A DNA stretch of 29,552 nucleotides from DAITMV01 sp046318595 (GTDB lineage Bacteria; Pseudomonadota; Gammaproteobacteria; Burkholderiales; Burkholderiaceae_B), in the NCBI GenBank assembly GCA_046318595.1, contig JBKCTV010000081.1:1-29552 (forward strand), read 5' to 3'. Shown here piece after piece: positions 1-8,143 of the stretch. The position numbers and the translations under genes are program-made. Within the stretch, counting starts at the first letter, position 1; every line of letters begins with the position of its first letter. The notes beneath the pieces were generated by a model that searched no databases, was not told the DNA's origin, and saw only the letters and a list, made by a program, of their open reading frames with translations.

Positions 1-1
1 A

Positions 2-1114
2 GAATTGTTTTTAGATGCTAATTATTTTATGTATTCTGACGACAAAATCCATGCAGAAAAAATTAACCGAATACGTGACCCAATCGAAAAAACCCAATAC
101 TTTTTAACGCACGGCAGAGGAGTATGTTTTGAGTTCAATAAGGCAGCAGCAGCATTACTGATGCACGAGTTTAAAATTCCTGCCAGGGTTTGTTCTGGGC
201 GCTTGGTTGATAACCCGCAAGGTGGCATTCCGAATAGTGGGCACGCTTGGGTAGAATACTGTGACCAACAAGGCAATTGGCACTCAGTCGATTTTACCTC
301 ACCTAATAAGGATGATACGGTTTTGCCGTCCCGGCATGCTCAGCTTGAAATTCGAGATCAAGAAAAACCCCAACGGGAAAATAGATTTAATTGCAAAATT
401 ATCAACGAATGTATTATTGAAACTATAGCAGATTTAAAGACGCTTTACCCACTGCCCCCAAACATATTAGGGTTGACTACAGACTCGCTTGAGCGCGGCG
501 GTGATGAGTTTACGGCAGACCATGGTGATCTGGATCTAAAACGTATGGCCCTAGGGGAGGTGAAAAACCGTCGTCGCGTAGCGGTTAGTTCATCGGTTGC
601 CTTTCGCTCGATCGTAATCGAAAATATTCCTGCTCCGGAACACCTCATAACTCTATTTCTGTATCCTCTTCAGTCTTTAATGCAAGCAGGCGTTCAAGTT
701 TTTTACTACAACAAAGAAGGAAATTTAACGGAGGCAGAAAAAACCGACGATCTAAGAGATTCTTACCATCCACAATCGCACAGCAAAAGAGTCAGTAAAG
801 ATGACGACTCTCGGCTCGTAATCAATAGTGACAGCTCGGGTTTCATACAAAAAATGATGGAGAATTATTATGAAGGAATGCTGAAAGAAGAACAGAAAAA
901 ATATACCACAGCGGTAGACGATGAAATTTTGCTTTTGAAACATTTAGGAATCAGCATTAAAAATATTGAAAAAGAATTTACGCTTCAACTACAAAATAAA
1001 ACCATCACTGTTACAAAAGATTCGTATTGCCGTATGTATAAGAAGCCCTCGGCAAAAACTAAATATCTTTCCTATAAACAGGAGATAGCGGAAATAGATT
1101 TTTATTTTTCTTAA
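2..1114 (+). CDS. Transglutaminase-like cysteine protein, 5'-truncated
   Basis: The reading frame is open to the left window edge, so the N-terminus is missing. The first possible internal start is a TTG at position 5, but it has no visible ribosome binding site. Counting from that TTG, the first ~100 residues carry the transglutaminase-like core: Cys41 in RGVCFEF, His80 in SGHAWVEY and Asp96 in SVDFTSP, with spacing that fits the papain-like transglutaminase/peptidase fold. The remaining ~270 residues match nothing I recognise; they are charged and lysine-rich toward the end. The triad makes an active acyl-transfer, deamidation or peptidase activity plausible, but the substrate is unknown. 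The gene is AT-rich like the next three and unlike the GC-rich core genes, which suggests it belongs to the same accessory island. The fold call is fairly sure; the biological role is open. Confidence 0.7.
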   Translation, partial: ELFLDANYFMYSDDKIHAEKINRIRDPIEKTQYFLTHGRGVCFEFNKAAAALLMHEFKIPARVCSGRLVDNPQGGIPNSGHAWVEYCDQQGNWHSVDFTSPNKDDTVLPSRHAQLEIRDQEKPQRENRFNCKIINECIIETIADLKTLYPLPPNILGLTTDSLERGGDEFTADHGDLDLKRMALGEVKNRRRVAVSSSVAFRSIVIENIPAPEHLITLFLYPLQSLMQAGVQVFYYNKEGNLTEAEKTDDLRDSYHPQSHSKRVSKDDDSRLVINSDSSGFIQKMMENYYEGMLKEEQKKYTTAVDDEILLLKHLGISIKNIEKEFTLQLQNKTITVTKDSYCRMYKKPSAKTKYLSYKQEIAEIDFYFS

Positions 1115-1274
1115 AAATTTTTTATGGAACTTTTTGTTCGGGTTAGGCACTTAATATTGAGTAGTTAAACAATCAATGCCTTGCAAACATGATGTTTATT
1201 TCAATCAACCTCTAGATTTATTACCTTGAATCACTATTTAATTTCAGCGCTAATTCTATTGAAAATGATATATC

Positions 1275-3593
1275 GTGCCTAAAATCACATCCACCACTTC
1301 TTGCATCAAAACAGAGCTAGATCTTACTCAAACACGGCTTAAAAAAACGCCGCTCAAAGACACGAGCCTAAGATTATTTGATGCCCATAAAATACATTCA
1401 GATTTGCAAAGATTGATTGCCAAATATAAAAACTCACCTCCTGAAACACGCGCAGCACGGGCAAGTAAATTTCGCCAGGAAAACCATCCGGCCTTATCGA
1501 AATCTTTACCCGTCGCCACAAAATTTCATAAACGCAAGCCCGATTTAAATCAGATACCTTTCTTTTTTTCTGCATTCTCAACCGAAATCGCCAAAGCAGA
1601 AGATATACAAAAACTTCCTTCCGGAAAAAAAGAAGCGGAATCGACTCGGCTGGTTGCGAAACGATTTATCGACAGCACTACCGGCAATAGTATTTTCTCA
1701 GACCCTTCCGTAGCCAAAGGCAATCCACGTGTACAAATGCAAGAATTGCCCGTACGCGAAATTCGAGCACAAGCGGCAACAGCAACGATAGACAGGTATG
1801 CCGGAGAATATATTCGAGATTTGTATGACCACCTCATAAAAAACGCTGATTTATCGGGCAGTAAAGAATCCCGGGTAACAATATATCTGATTCGGCCAGG
1901 ACGAGATATGTATGCCGAAGACTGCACAATTAATTTTCTTAGTCTTGCTGCGCAACGCGAAGTAACTGAATCGCTGAATGAAATGGCAAAACAGGATGGC
2001 AAGTCTGATCTAGTTCGATTCTCCGACAACAAAAATATAAGCGTTCTCACCAGAACTTCACGGTCCAACGCAAGTCCAATCGGCCGCCTGGCGCAACAAG
2101 GCTATATGGATACCTCCGAAATCAAGCAGGGCGATCAAATCGTCATTGTCGATGACCATACACAGGCAGGCAGCACCATTTTAGCGATGACTGCCGCGCT
2201 AACGGAGGCAGGAGCCACCGTGCTTGCTGCAGTAACACCCACGACCCATCCTTTTTGCGCACAGCTTTCGTTGTCGCCGAACGTCGAGGCATTGTTACAC
2301 GAAACCTTGAAAACCTGGGATACCGAAGGGGAAGTACAGGCACAGCTTGCCGAATTTGGTATGCCTATCGATACGTTGACCAATCAAGAAGCAATGATCA
2401 TCATTGCTTGTGCAACCGACCCCGAAAATCATATTGCAAAACAAAAATTTTTGGATCTTGAAAGTGAACTATATGGCAGTAATCGTGTATTGGAAGGAGA
2501 GAGTGATTCTCTCAAACCAGTTTTCGATCAAAAACCTATTACACCAACAGAATTTGTAAACGAGATGCACATACAAAGTGCAACATTCCGATATGTAATC
2601 GCATCAACACCTATTGAACAAGCCTATGTTCTGGACTGGGACAACTTTTTAATGGATGAAAAGGGAGTGAATTATCAGCTGATGCATAACGCATTAGTAA
2701 TTGCTGCCCATAAATATAATGAAAATTACCCTTTGCTTGCCGATCTGGCCAATGCCGTAGCCGAGCACCGAGGTAATTACACAGAAGGTATGCCCATGCT
2801 CTGCATGAGCCAGGAACAATTTACCAAAACTACCATCGAGAATGAAAAAATATTAAAAAAAGATATGGTAACAGACTTGCTTGAAAAAATGGTAAGTCTC
2901 AATCCAGAGTTAAAAACCCAATTTGAAATTTTAGCCACGACTATCGGAACATCCACAAAAAAATCTATTCAAAACATTCTTTATCAAGAGTTTTCGCGGC
3001 AATACCAAAAAATGATTCGACCGGCGTTAGATGAAAATCTGACAATTAAAGAAACCGCGAAAGTTCCATTTCCGGACGTTACCCCTACTTTAATGCCAGG
3101 CGCGCAAAAAATTCTAGAACGAATTAGAAAGGCGTATAATTTCGTAGCCCTGATTAGCAACAAAGGGGATGGAAACTTACAGAAAGAAGTTAATAAAATT
3201 GGATTGATGCATTATTTTGATTTGGTATCGGGGGCGCCTGAATTGACGCAAACGGACAAGAGCGGAAACACGACCGTCAAACGTAGGCTTTCCAAACCAG
3301 ACACAACCCGACTGGAACAAATACTATCTGAGCATCATAATTTATCCAACGTAAACTGGACATTTGGCGGAGATACGACCAAAGACATTATTCAAGCAAT
3401 GCCTTTAATTCGGCAGGGAAAAATCCCAGCGGATAAAGTGCGAGGCCTACTTGTCAATCCTGGACGAGCCATTCAAGAAAAAACGGTACAGGCAATAGCA
3501 GAGGATGCAACGCTTACCACAAAGCCCAGTATCCTCGTGGCAGAAACATTAGATGATCCTAAATTAGAATCGTATTTTGGAAAGGCAGAGTAA
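1275..3593 (+). CDS. Phosphoribosyltransferase-HAD fusion protein
   Basis: This 772-residue protein starts at a GTG; the next in-frame Met lies far downstream, and no clear ribosome binding site is seen. Residues ~1-170 are unassigned and basic. Residues ~175-340 look like a type I phosphoribosyltransferase: the strand IVIVDDHTQAGSTIL contains the PRPP-binding Asp293-Asp294 pair and the Gly-Ser-Thr loop. Residues ~445-740 look like a HAD-superfamily phosphatase/hydrolase: motif I LDWDNFLMD (Asp454, Asp456), a long alpha-helical cap, motif II Ser628 in LISNK, motif III Lys674 in SKPDTT, and motif IV GGDTTKD (Asp700, Asp704). All key residues of both domains are present, so both may be active. 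A PRTase that makes or breaks an N-ribosidic bond joined to a phosphatase would suit synthesis of a nucleoside-like metabolite or nucleotide salvage, but the substrate cannot be read from the sequence. The neighbours are eukaryote-like accessory genes. Confidence 0.72.
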   Translation: MPKITSTTSCIKTELDLTQTRLKKTPLKDTSLRLFDAHKIHSDLQRLIAKYKNSPPETRAARASKFRQENHPALSKSLPVATKFHKRKPDLNQIPFFFSAFSTEIAKAEDIQKLPSGKKEAESTRLVAKRFIDSTTGNSIFSDPSVAKGNPRVQMQELPVREIRAQAATATIDRYAGEYIRDLYDHLIKNADLSGSKESRVTIYLIRPGRDMYAEDCTINFLSLAAQREVTESLNEMAKQDGKSDLVRFSDNKNISVLTRTSRSNASPIGRLAQQGYMDTSEIKQGDQIVIVDDHTQAGSTILAMTAALTEAGATVLAAVTPTTHPFCAQLSLSPNVEALLHETLKTWDTEGEVQAQLAEFGMPIDTLTNQEAMIIIACATDPENHIAKQKFLDLESELYGSNRVLEGESDSLKPVFDQKPITPTEFVNEMHIQSATFRYVIASTPIEQAYVLDWDNFLMDEKGVNYQLMHNALVIAAHKYNENYPLLADLANAVAEHRGNYTEGMPMLCMSQEQFTKTTIENEKILKKDMVTDLLEKMVSLNPELKTQFEILATTIGTSTKKSIQNILYQEFSRQYQKMIRPALDENLTIKETAKVPFPDVTPTLMPGAQKILERIRKAYNFVALISNKGDGNLQKEVNKIGLMHYFDLVSGAPELTQTDKSGNTTVKRRLSKPDTTRLEQILSEHHNLSNVNWTFGGDTTKDIIQAMPLIRQGKIPADKVRGLLVNPGRAIQEKTVQAIAEDATLTTKPSILVAETLDDPKLESYFGKAE

Positions 3594-3647
3594 ACGCCGG
3601 TGTTGTTTCATACAATAAGTATCGCCACGTAGCCAACCGCTGCGCTT

Positions 3648-3669
3648 GCACGGTCCTGCCGGACCGTGC
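3648..3669. repeat. Perfect inverted repeat (stem-loop) in intergenic region
   Basis: GCACGGTCC and GGACCGTGC form a perfect 9-bp stem around a TGCC loop. It lies about 55 bases after the stop of the PRTase-HAD gene, inside a 273-base gap (3594-3866). No clean T-run follows, only a short CGTTT a few bases away, so it is a weak candidate for an intrinsic terminator. It is markedly GC-richer than its surroundings. It could also be a dispersed palindromic repeat, which needs other copies in the genome to show. Confidence 0.5.
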
Positions 3670-3866
3670 GTCCTCGTTTACACTGCAGATACACCAACAT
3701 TTCACAGGTGACACAATAATACAGCTGTCACATTCAAAATCTCTAGGCTGTTGGCAACCCATTTTTATTTTTCTCTAGACAACCTCCAACCGGAACTTAT
3801 TCAAAAAATTCGCAACCAAGTCTAAAGCCTATTAGATAAATTAGTCACGGGGATTTTCGAAAAATA

Positions 3867-5273
3867 ATGATCTTAAAACCACTTACGTCATGCTCATCAG
3901 ATAAAAAGGCTGAGGAGCGATTTCAGTTTGATCGCCATACAACGACAGCGCTCAACGACAACGCGACCGTGCAGCCAAGCCAACAAACCAGCCCCGAAGA
4001 CATCGAAACGGCGACCTGCCATCCGCCGTCTGTTGCGGAAGTACCGTCTCAGTTGGTTGACAGTGAGGCGGGGCTGAAAGATTTATTCAACGAAAAGCTG
4101 CCGCCAGATATAAAACAAAGAATTTTTCTGGAAGCCCGAAAAATAGGAGGGCATGACAAGGTTTTTAGCGAAGTAAATAAGGAGTGGCGCCAGCTGACCT
4201 TACAGGCTGTAAAACGACTGGCTGTGACATCACAAGACCTGAACAATCTGATTGAATCTCAACACTTCGCAAACATCGCACATCTCAAACTGACAGGCAT
4301 TTTCAGCGCCGGCGACTTGCAGCGTATCAGCGAAAAATTTCCGCAACTGAGATCCTTAGACTTGAGCAGAGCGTCGGTGACGGATAAGGAGTTGGCGTAT
4401 CTGGGCCGACTCACTCGCCTGACATCGCTTGATCTGTCAGGCTGTCCGGCTATTACCGACGCCGGGCTGAGACATTTGGCCAGGCTGACCAAACTGGTTT
4501 CGCTAAACTTGTCTTTGTGTGAAAGTATTACTGACGCAGGGCTGATAAATATGGCGGGGCTGACCAGACTGGCTTCGTTGAACCTGTCTCAATGTGAGAA
4601 TATCACTGGCACCGGGCTAATACATTTAGCAGGACTGACAAGCTTGACTGAGCTGAATCTGTCTTGGTGTGAAAATATCACCGACGCCGGGCTTATACAT
4701 TTAGCTGGCCTGAGAAGCTTGACTTTGCTTAACCTGTTCAGGTGTAAGCATATCACCGACGACGGGCTAATGCATCTCGCCGGCCTGACCAACTTGACCG
4801 AGTTGAATCTGTCTTGGTGTGAAAATATCACCGACGTCGGGCTGATGCTTTTCGCCAACCTGACCAACTTGGCCAAGCTGAATCTGTTTCGGTGTAAGCA
4901 CATCACTGACACTGGGCTGATGCACCTGGCCAGACTAAACCAGCTGATATTACTGACCCTGGCTCATTGCGCGCAAATCACAGACGTCGGGCTGATGCAT
5001 CTGGCAAGCCTGAGCAAGCTAACTTTACTTAATCTATCTTGGTGTGAGAATATCACTGACGCCGGGCTGATGGATCTGGTCAGACTGAGCAATCTGAATT
5101 CGCTGAGCTTGTCTGGCTGCAAGAATATCACCGACGCCGGTCTTACATGCCTTCATGAACTGACCAGCCTGGCGCGTCTGAAATTATTTGAATGCAGGCA
5201 CATTACCGACGCCGCAATTGCAGAGCTGCGCAATCGACGACCAGGCTTGGAAATTAATAGAATTTTTCCCTGA
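3867..5273 (+). CDS. F-box-like leucine-rich repeat protein
   Basis: This 468-residue protein starts at an ATG about 12 bases after a GGGGA. Residues ~1-70 are polar and probably disordered. Residues ~73-118 resemble an F-box: LPPDIKQRIFLEA followed by VFSEVNKEWRQL fits the pattern LPxELxxxIF...LxxVxxxWRxL. From residue ~161 to the end come twelve 25-residue repeats with the consensus LxxLNLSxCxxITDxGLxxLAxL. This is the cysteine-containing LRR type found in eukaryotic F-box/LRR proteins and Amn1. F-box proteins dock on Skp1 of SCF ubiquitin ligases, and the LRRs bind the target. Bacterial F-box proteins, for example in Legionella, are host-directed effectors, so that role is inferred here. 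No secretion signal is visible. A RING protein gene lies immediately downstream in convergent orientation. The LRR call is near certain; the F-box call is moderate. Confidence 0.85.
   Translation: MILKPLTSCSSDKKAEERFQFDRHTTTALNDNATVQPSQQTSPEDIETATCHPPSVAEVPSQLVDSEAGLKDLFNEKLPPDIKQRIFLEARKIGGHDKVFSEVNKEWRQLTLQAVKRLAVTSQDLNNLIESQHFANIAHLKLTGIFSAGDLQRISEKFPQLRSLDLSRASVTDKELAYLGRLTRLTSLDLSGCPAITDAGLRHLARLTKLVSLNLSLCESITDAGLINMAGLTRLASLNLSQCENITGTGLIHLAGLTSLTELNLSWCENITDAGLIHLAGLRSLTLLNLFRCKHITDDGLMHLAGLTNLTELNLSWCENITDVGLMLFANLTNLAKLNLFRCKHITDTGLMHLARLNQLILLTLAHCAQITDVGLMHLASLSKLTLLNLSWCENITDAGLMDLVRLSNLNSLSLSGCKNITDAGLTCLHELTSLARLKLFECRHITDAAIAELRNRRPGLEINRIFP
4347..5260 (+). repeat. Twelve tandem 75-bp LRR-coding repeats
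   Basis: The LRR gene contains twelve in-frame units of about 75 bp, each coding 25 residues. Units 5-6 and 7-8 form a two-unit (150 bp) pattern in which an NLSWCENITD repeat alternates with an NLFRCKHITD repeat. The core NLSWCENITD recurs in units 5, 7 and 10 with nearly the same DNA. This suggests recent expansion by duplication of two-unit blocks. Confidence 0.85.
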
Positions 5274-5340
5274 GAGTCCAACACGCGCTCGAGTTTGTGG
5301 AACGCGCTTTGGCCTTCATCGACCAGCAGATACGCCTGTT

Positions 5341-8055
5341 TTATCTGCTGGAGCGCCAATCACTACTCGAGCTGCGTCCGTTTTGCGCTGAGCGGGCGTG
5401 CGGAGGAAGATACCGCTGCTCAGGTAAACGGGCCTGTTCTGGCAACAGGGCTGGCGTTTGCGTACGGTCGCCGCCACGGCGCCAACTCGACTGCCGACCC
5501 GAGCGGTCCGCGGGACGGCCCAAGTCAAGCGGGCTTTGCTTGGCAGCATCGTACAGTATGCTCAAAGCGTTCGATGGCATGAAGTGATGTTTCTCATAAT
5601 CGGCAACGATTGCCAAAGCAGTTTGACGGTGCGGAAGAGGCAAGCTACTTACCTGTGCTTTGATCTGATTACGAAAGATTTTGGAAATATCATTGAGCGT
5701 CCTTACTGCCGAGACCAGCGGGTTTTGTGAAGAGACGGGATCGGCTATCTTTGTTTGTTCATCAAACTTATTCATGAGTCTTTCGAGAGAAGGTTTTGCG
5801 TCAGCAATTTTTTTAGCGATATTTCTAAAACGCGAAGGTGCCCGAAAAGCCTGTTGATCCTCAGGTAACTGCCGCGCAATGATATCCGGCTGCTCGTTTA
5901 TCCATTCTGCCAGCTCATCGATTTTACTCAAGAAACCGCGCTGACTTTTCTTTAAGCACTCCAAAACAAGTTTGATTTCCCGCGTAGGAGTTATTTGCAA
6001 CAAATCATCTTTGAAAATTTTTAATATGTGCGGAATGTGCATCATATCGAAATTTAAGTCCGGCACTTTTTGCATTTCTGTAACAACACTTTGCATGCTT
6101 GCTTTTACTTCGACGTCAAAAAAATGAGCGAACTGTGTGTGCATGTGCAACAATGCCGCATACGCCATTTGCACATGCTCAATATCAATGCTGTGTTGGC
6201 TACGTGCATCACATAGCTTTTTGGCGGCGCTGGACAAATAAAGCGTTGCGTCTTCTTGGATAATCTTCTTTTTTTGGCTTGAACTATATTTCGGATCGGC
6301 ACCTATCACACGGCATGCCTTTTCCATTTCATATAAACTCGACTTGATGAGTGCGCTCAAAGACTTTCCATCCACTAGACCTTTATCTAACAAAGCTTCA
6401 TACTTTTTGTTTAATTCATTGAAAGGTATTCCTTGAGCCACTTGAATTACAAACAATTCAGAATATGCGGTTTTACTTAATTGAAAAGGGGGCTGGCGAG
6501 ACAGAAAATAGTTTTCATAAGCGACTGCTAATCCGGAAAGTTGGCGAATAATTTCTGATCGTGTTTCATAAGAAGTTATTTCATGGCTTAAATCGCGTTC
6601 CATGAAAATGCTTTCTTTGATCAGCTTGAAAACTACTTCACAGCATTTCACGTCGTCTGGTCGCCAGTCGATGCGCCCATTTTTAGCAAAATCCAGCGTT
6701 TTCTGTAGAATAATCGCAACCGTTTGCAGGGACTTTTGAAATTGCTCGGTTTTTTGCGTCAAATCAGCTTCGGTAGCCCTGCCTTGTTTGAATTGAGCCT
6801 GCACTGCACGTAATTGACCACGATGATGAACGATTCCTTGGCTTAAAGCGCAGAAAGCCCGGTTATATTCTTGGGGTGCAAAAACATCCACTTGAATACC
6901 TAAAGCATTCACTTGCCTGTCGAAGTGCGCCTGCAAAAACGAGTGAATACTTTCATAATCTCGAGCTTGTGCCAGCCAATCAATCGTGGAAAGCGTCCAG
7001 CTTTTCGAAAAATTCGACTTAGAATACTCGGCAAGCATTTTTTCGCTCAGATATTGAATTTCACTGGTCGAAATTTCGTCGGCTGGCAAGAAAGACAGCG
7101 CTTTTCTCAAGCAATCGCTCGCGTTGTATAAGAGCTGCGGTGCTTCAGCCGTTGCCAAAGTGACCGATTCACGCTTTGAATAGGCCAATTGCACGGCCAG
7201 CTCGAACCAGTACAACGGCTGTTTAGGCGCTAATTCGACCGCTTTTTGTAGCAATTCGAAACGATTCAAATGAAAACGGACCGGCTGTTGAACAGATAAA
7301 CTTTCCGGACTATTATGAACATTCAGTGTTAAAACCATCTCATCCTGCAACAAGCAGTTGGCTAATTTGTGCAAAGCATTTGCCAGGCTTTGTTCATCAT
7401 GCTGTGCTGCCGATGAACTTTCCGGGTTGCTTGGCAGATTCTCCAGAACAGCATTCAAACTGCTTTGAAATTGGTTCTGCAGATTCTCATCGGCAAAATC
7501 TTCAGACTGCTCATTGCTACTAACTGCCGAATTGAAAGCAGTACTATCTTTCAAGGTATAACTGATAAATATCGGGTTATCGATTGCGCGCAGTTCTGAA
7601 GTTCGACATTCCGGACATGTGGGCACCCTATTTTCTGCTTGCTTGGCATTCATATAAGGCTTTGCACAATAATCATGCAATAAATGCCGACAATTCCAAA
7701 AAGAACGAATGTGTTCGCTGACTTTAGACTGACGGGCATCCGGATGAGCCGTTGTATCCGTCACGTCTTCTAAACAAATCGCACAGTCGAGGCTGGCTTT
7801 TTGCAATAGCGGGTAATGTTTGCCGGCAGGCTGCTGAATGGTTCCGGCCCGTGCGCTATTTAAACTCTGCCGAGCCAGTGCAAATGCCGGGCCAATTATT
7901 TCGAATCCCGCCAATATGGAGGACGTGGCCGCTGGGGGGGAAATGGTCGCCGGCGCAGAGTAAGCCGACGCTCCAGTAGACAGGCCAGCCCGCGCTGTAT
8001 GAGGATACATATACGCTCCAAAAATTGTTTTGCTTAAAGACTCCTTGGCATCCAT
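5341..8055 (-). CDS. RING-H2 finger protein, putative ubiquitin ligase effector
   Basis: This 904-residue protein has a canonical RING-H2 zinc finger near its N-terminus: Cys91, Cys94, Cys122, His124, His127, Cys130, Cys147 and Cys150, that is CAIC, CRHLLHDYC and CPEC in the C3H2C3 order. RING-H2 domains bind E2 enzymes and act as E3 ubiquitin ligases in eukaryotes; bacteria have no classical ubiquitin system, so the protein probably acts inside a eukaryotic host (inference). Residues ~160-830 are long, mostly helical and unrecognised, with possible helical repeats around 220-330. The last ~70 residues are Arg/Ser/Gly/Pro-rich and come from DNA that is clearly GC-richer than the rest, so the natural C-terminus may have been altered. 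The chosen ATG has no strong ribosome binding site; another Met lies at residue 16. It is convergent with the F-box/LRR gene, 67 bases apart. Confidence 0.78.
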   Translation of the reverse strand: MDAKESLSKTIFGAYMYPHTARAGLSTGASAYSAPATISPPAATSSILAGFEIIGPAFALARQSLNSARAGTIQQPAGKHYPLLQKASLDCAICLEDVTDTTAHPDARQSKVSEHIRSFWNCRHLLHDYCAKPYMNAKQAENRVPTCPECRTSELRAIDNPIFISYTLKDSTAFNSAVSSNEQSEDFADENLQNQFQSSLNAVLENLPSNPESSSAAQHDEQSLANALHKLANCLLQDEMVLTLNVHNSPESLSVQQPVRFHLNRFELLQKAVELAPKQPLYWFELAVQLAYSKRESVTLATAEAPQLLYNASDCLRKALSFLPADEISTSEIQYLSEKMLAEYSKSNFSKSWTLSTIDWLAQARDYESIHSFLQAHFDRQVNALGIQVDVFAPQEYNRAFCALSQGIVHHRGQLRAVQAQFKQGRATEADLTQKTEQFQKSLQTVAIILQKTLDFAKNGRIDWRPDDVKCCEVVFKLIKESIFMERDLSHEITSYETRSEIIRQLSGLAVAYENYFLSRQPPFQLSKTAYSELFVIQVAQGIPFNELNKKYEALLDKGLVDGKSLSALIKSSLYEMEKACRVIGADPKYSSSQKKKIIQEDATLYLSSAAKKLCDARSQHSIDIEHVQMAYAALLHMHTQFAHFFDVEVKASMQSVVTEMQKVPDLNFDMMHIPHILKIFKDDLLQITPTREIKLVLECLKKSQRGFLSKIDELAEWINEQPDIIARQLPEDQQAFRAPSRFRNIAKKIADAKPSLERLMNKFDEQTKIADPVSSQNPLVSAVRTLNDISKIFRNQIKAQVSSLPLPHRQTALAIVADYEKHHFMPSNALSILYDAAKQSPLDLGRPADRSGRQSSWRRGGDRTQTPALLPEQARLPEQRYLPPHARSAQNGRSSSSDWRSSR
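7606..7785 (-). other. RING-H2 zinc-binding region
   Basis: This is the 180-bp segment that encodes all eight zinc ligands of the RING domain. Spacings are C-x2-C, x27, C-x-H-x2-H-x2-C, x16, C-x2-C, all within the ranges allowed for RING fingers. Confidence 0.8.
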
Positions 8056-8143
8056 GACGCGCCTGGACTTGGACAGACCGGCGCTTTGCCCGACTGCTTA
8101 TTGTTCAGTGGACAATTTTTATGATTAAGTTCCAATTGAACGA

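Noticed and set aside
4347..5260. CRISPR-like regular repeats
   Set aside because: The 75-bp periodicity is in-frame coding sequence for leucine-rich repeats; there are no unique spacers between constant repeats.
8100..8120. Stem-loop ATTGTTC-AGT-GGACAAT followed by T residues on the plus strand
   Set aside because: The T-run points to plus-strand transcription, but both neighbouring genes are on the minus strand, and the stem is weak with one wobble pair.
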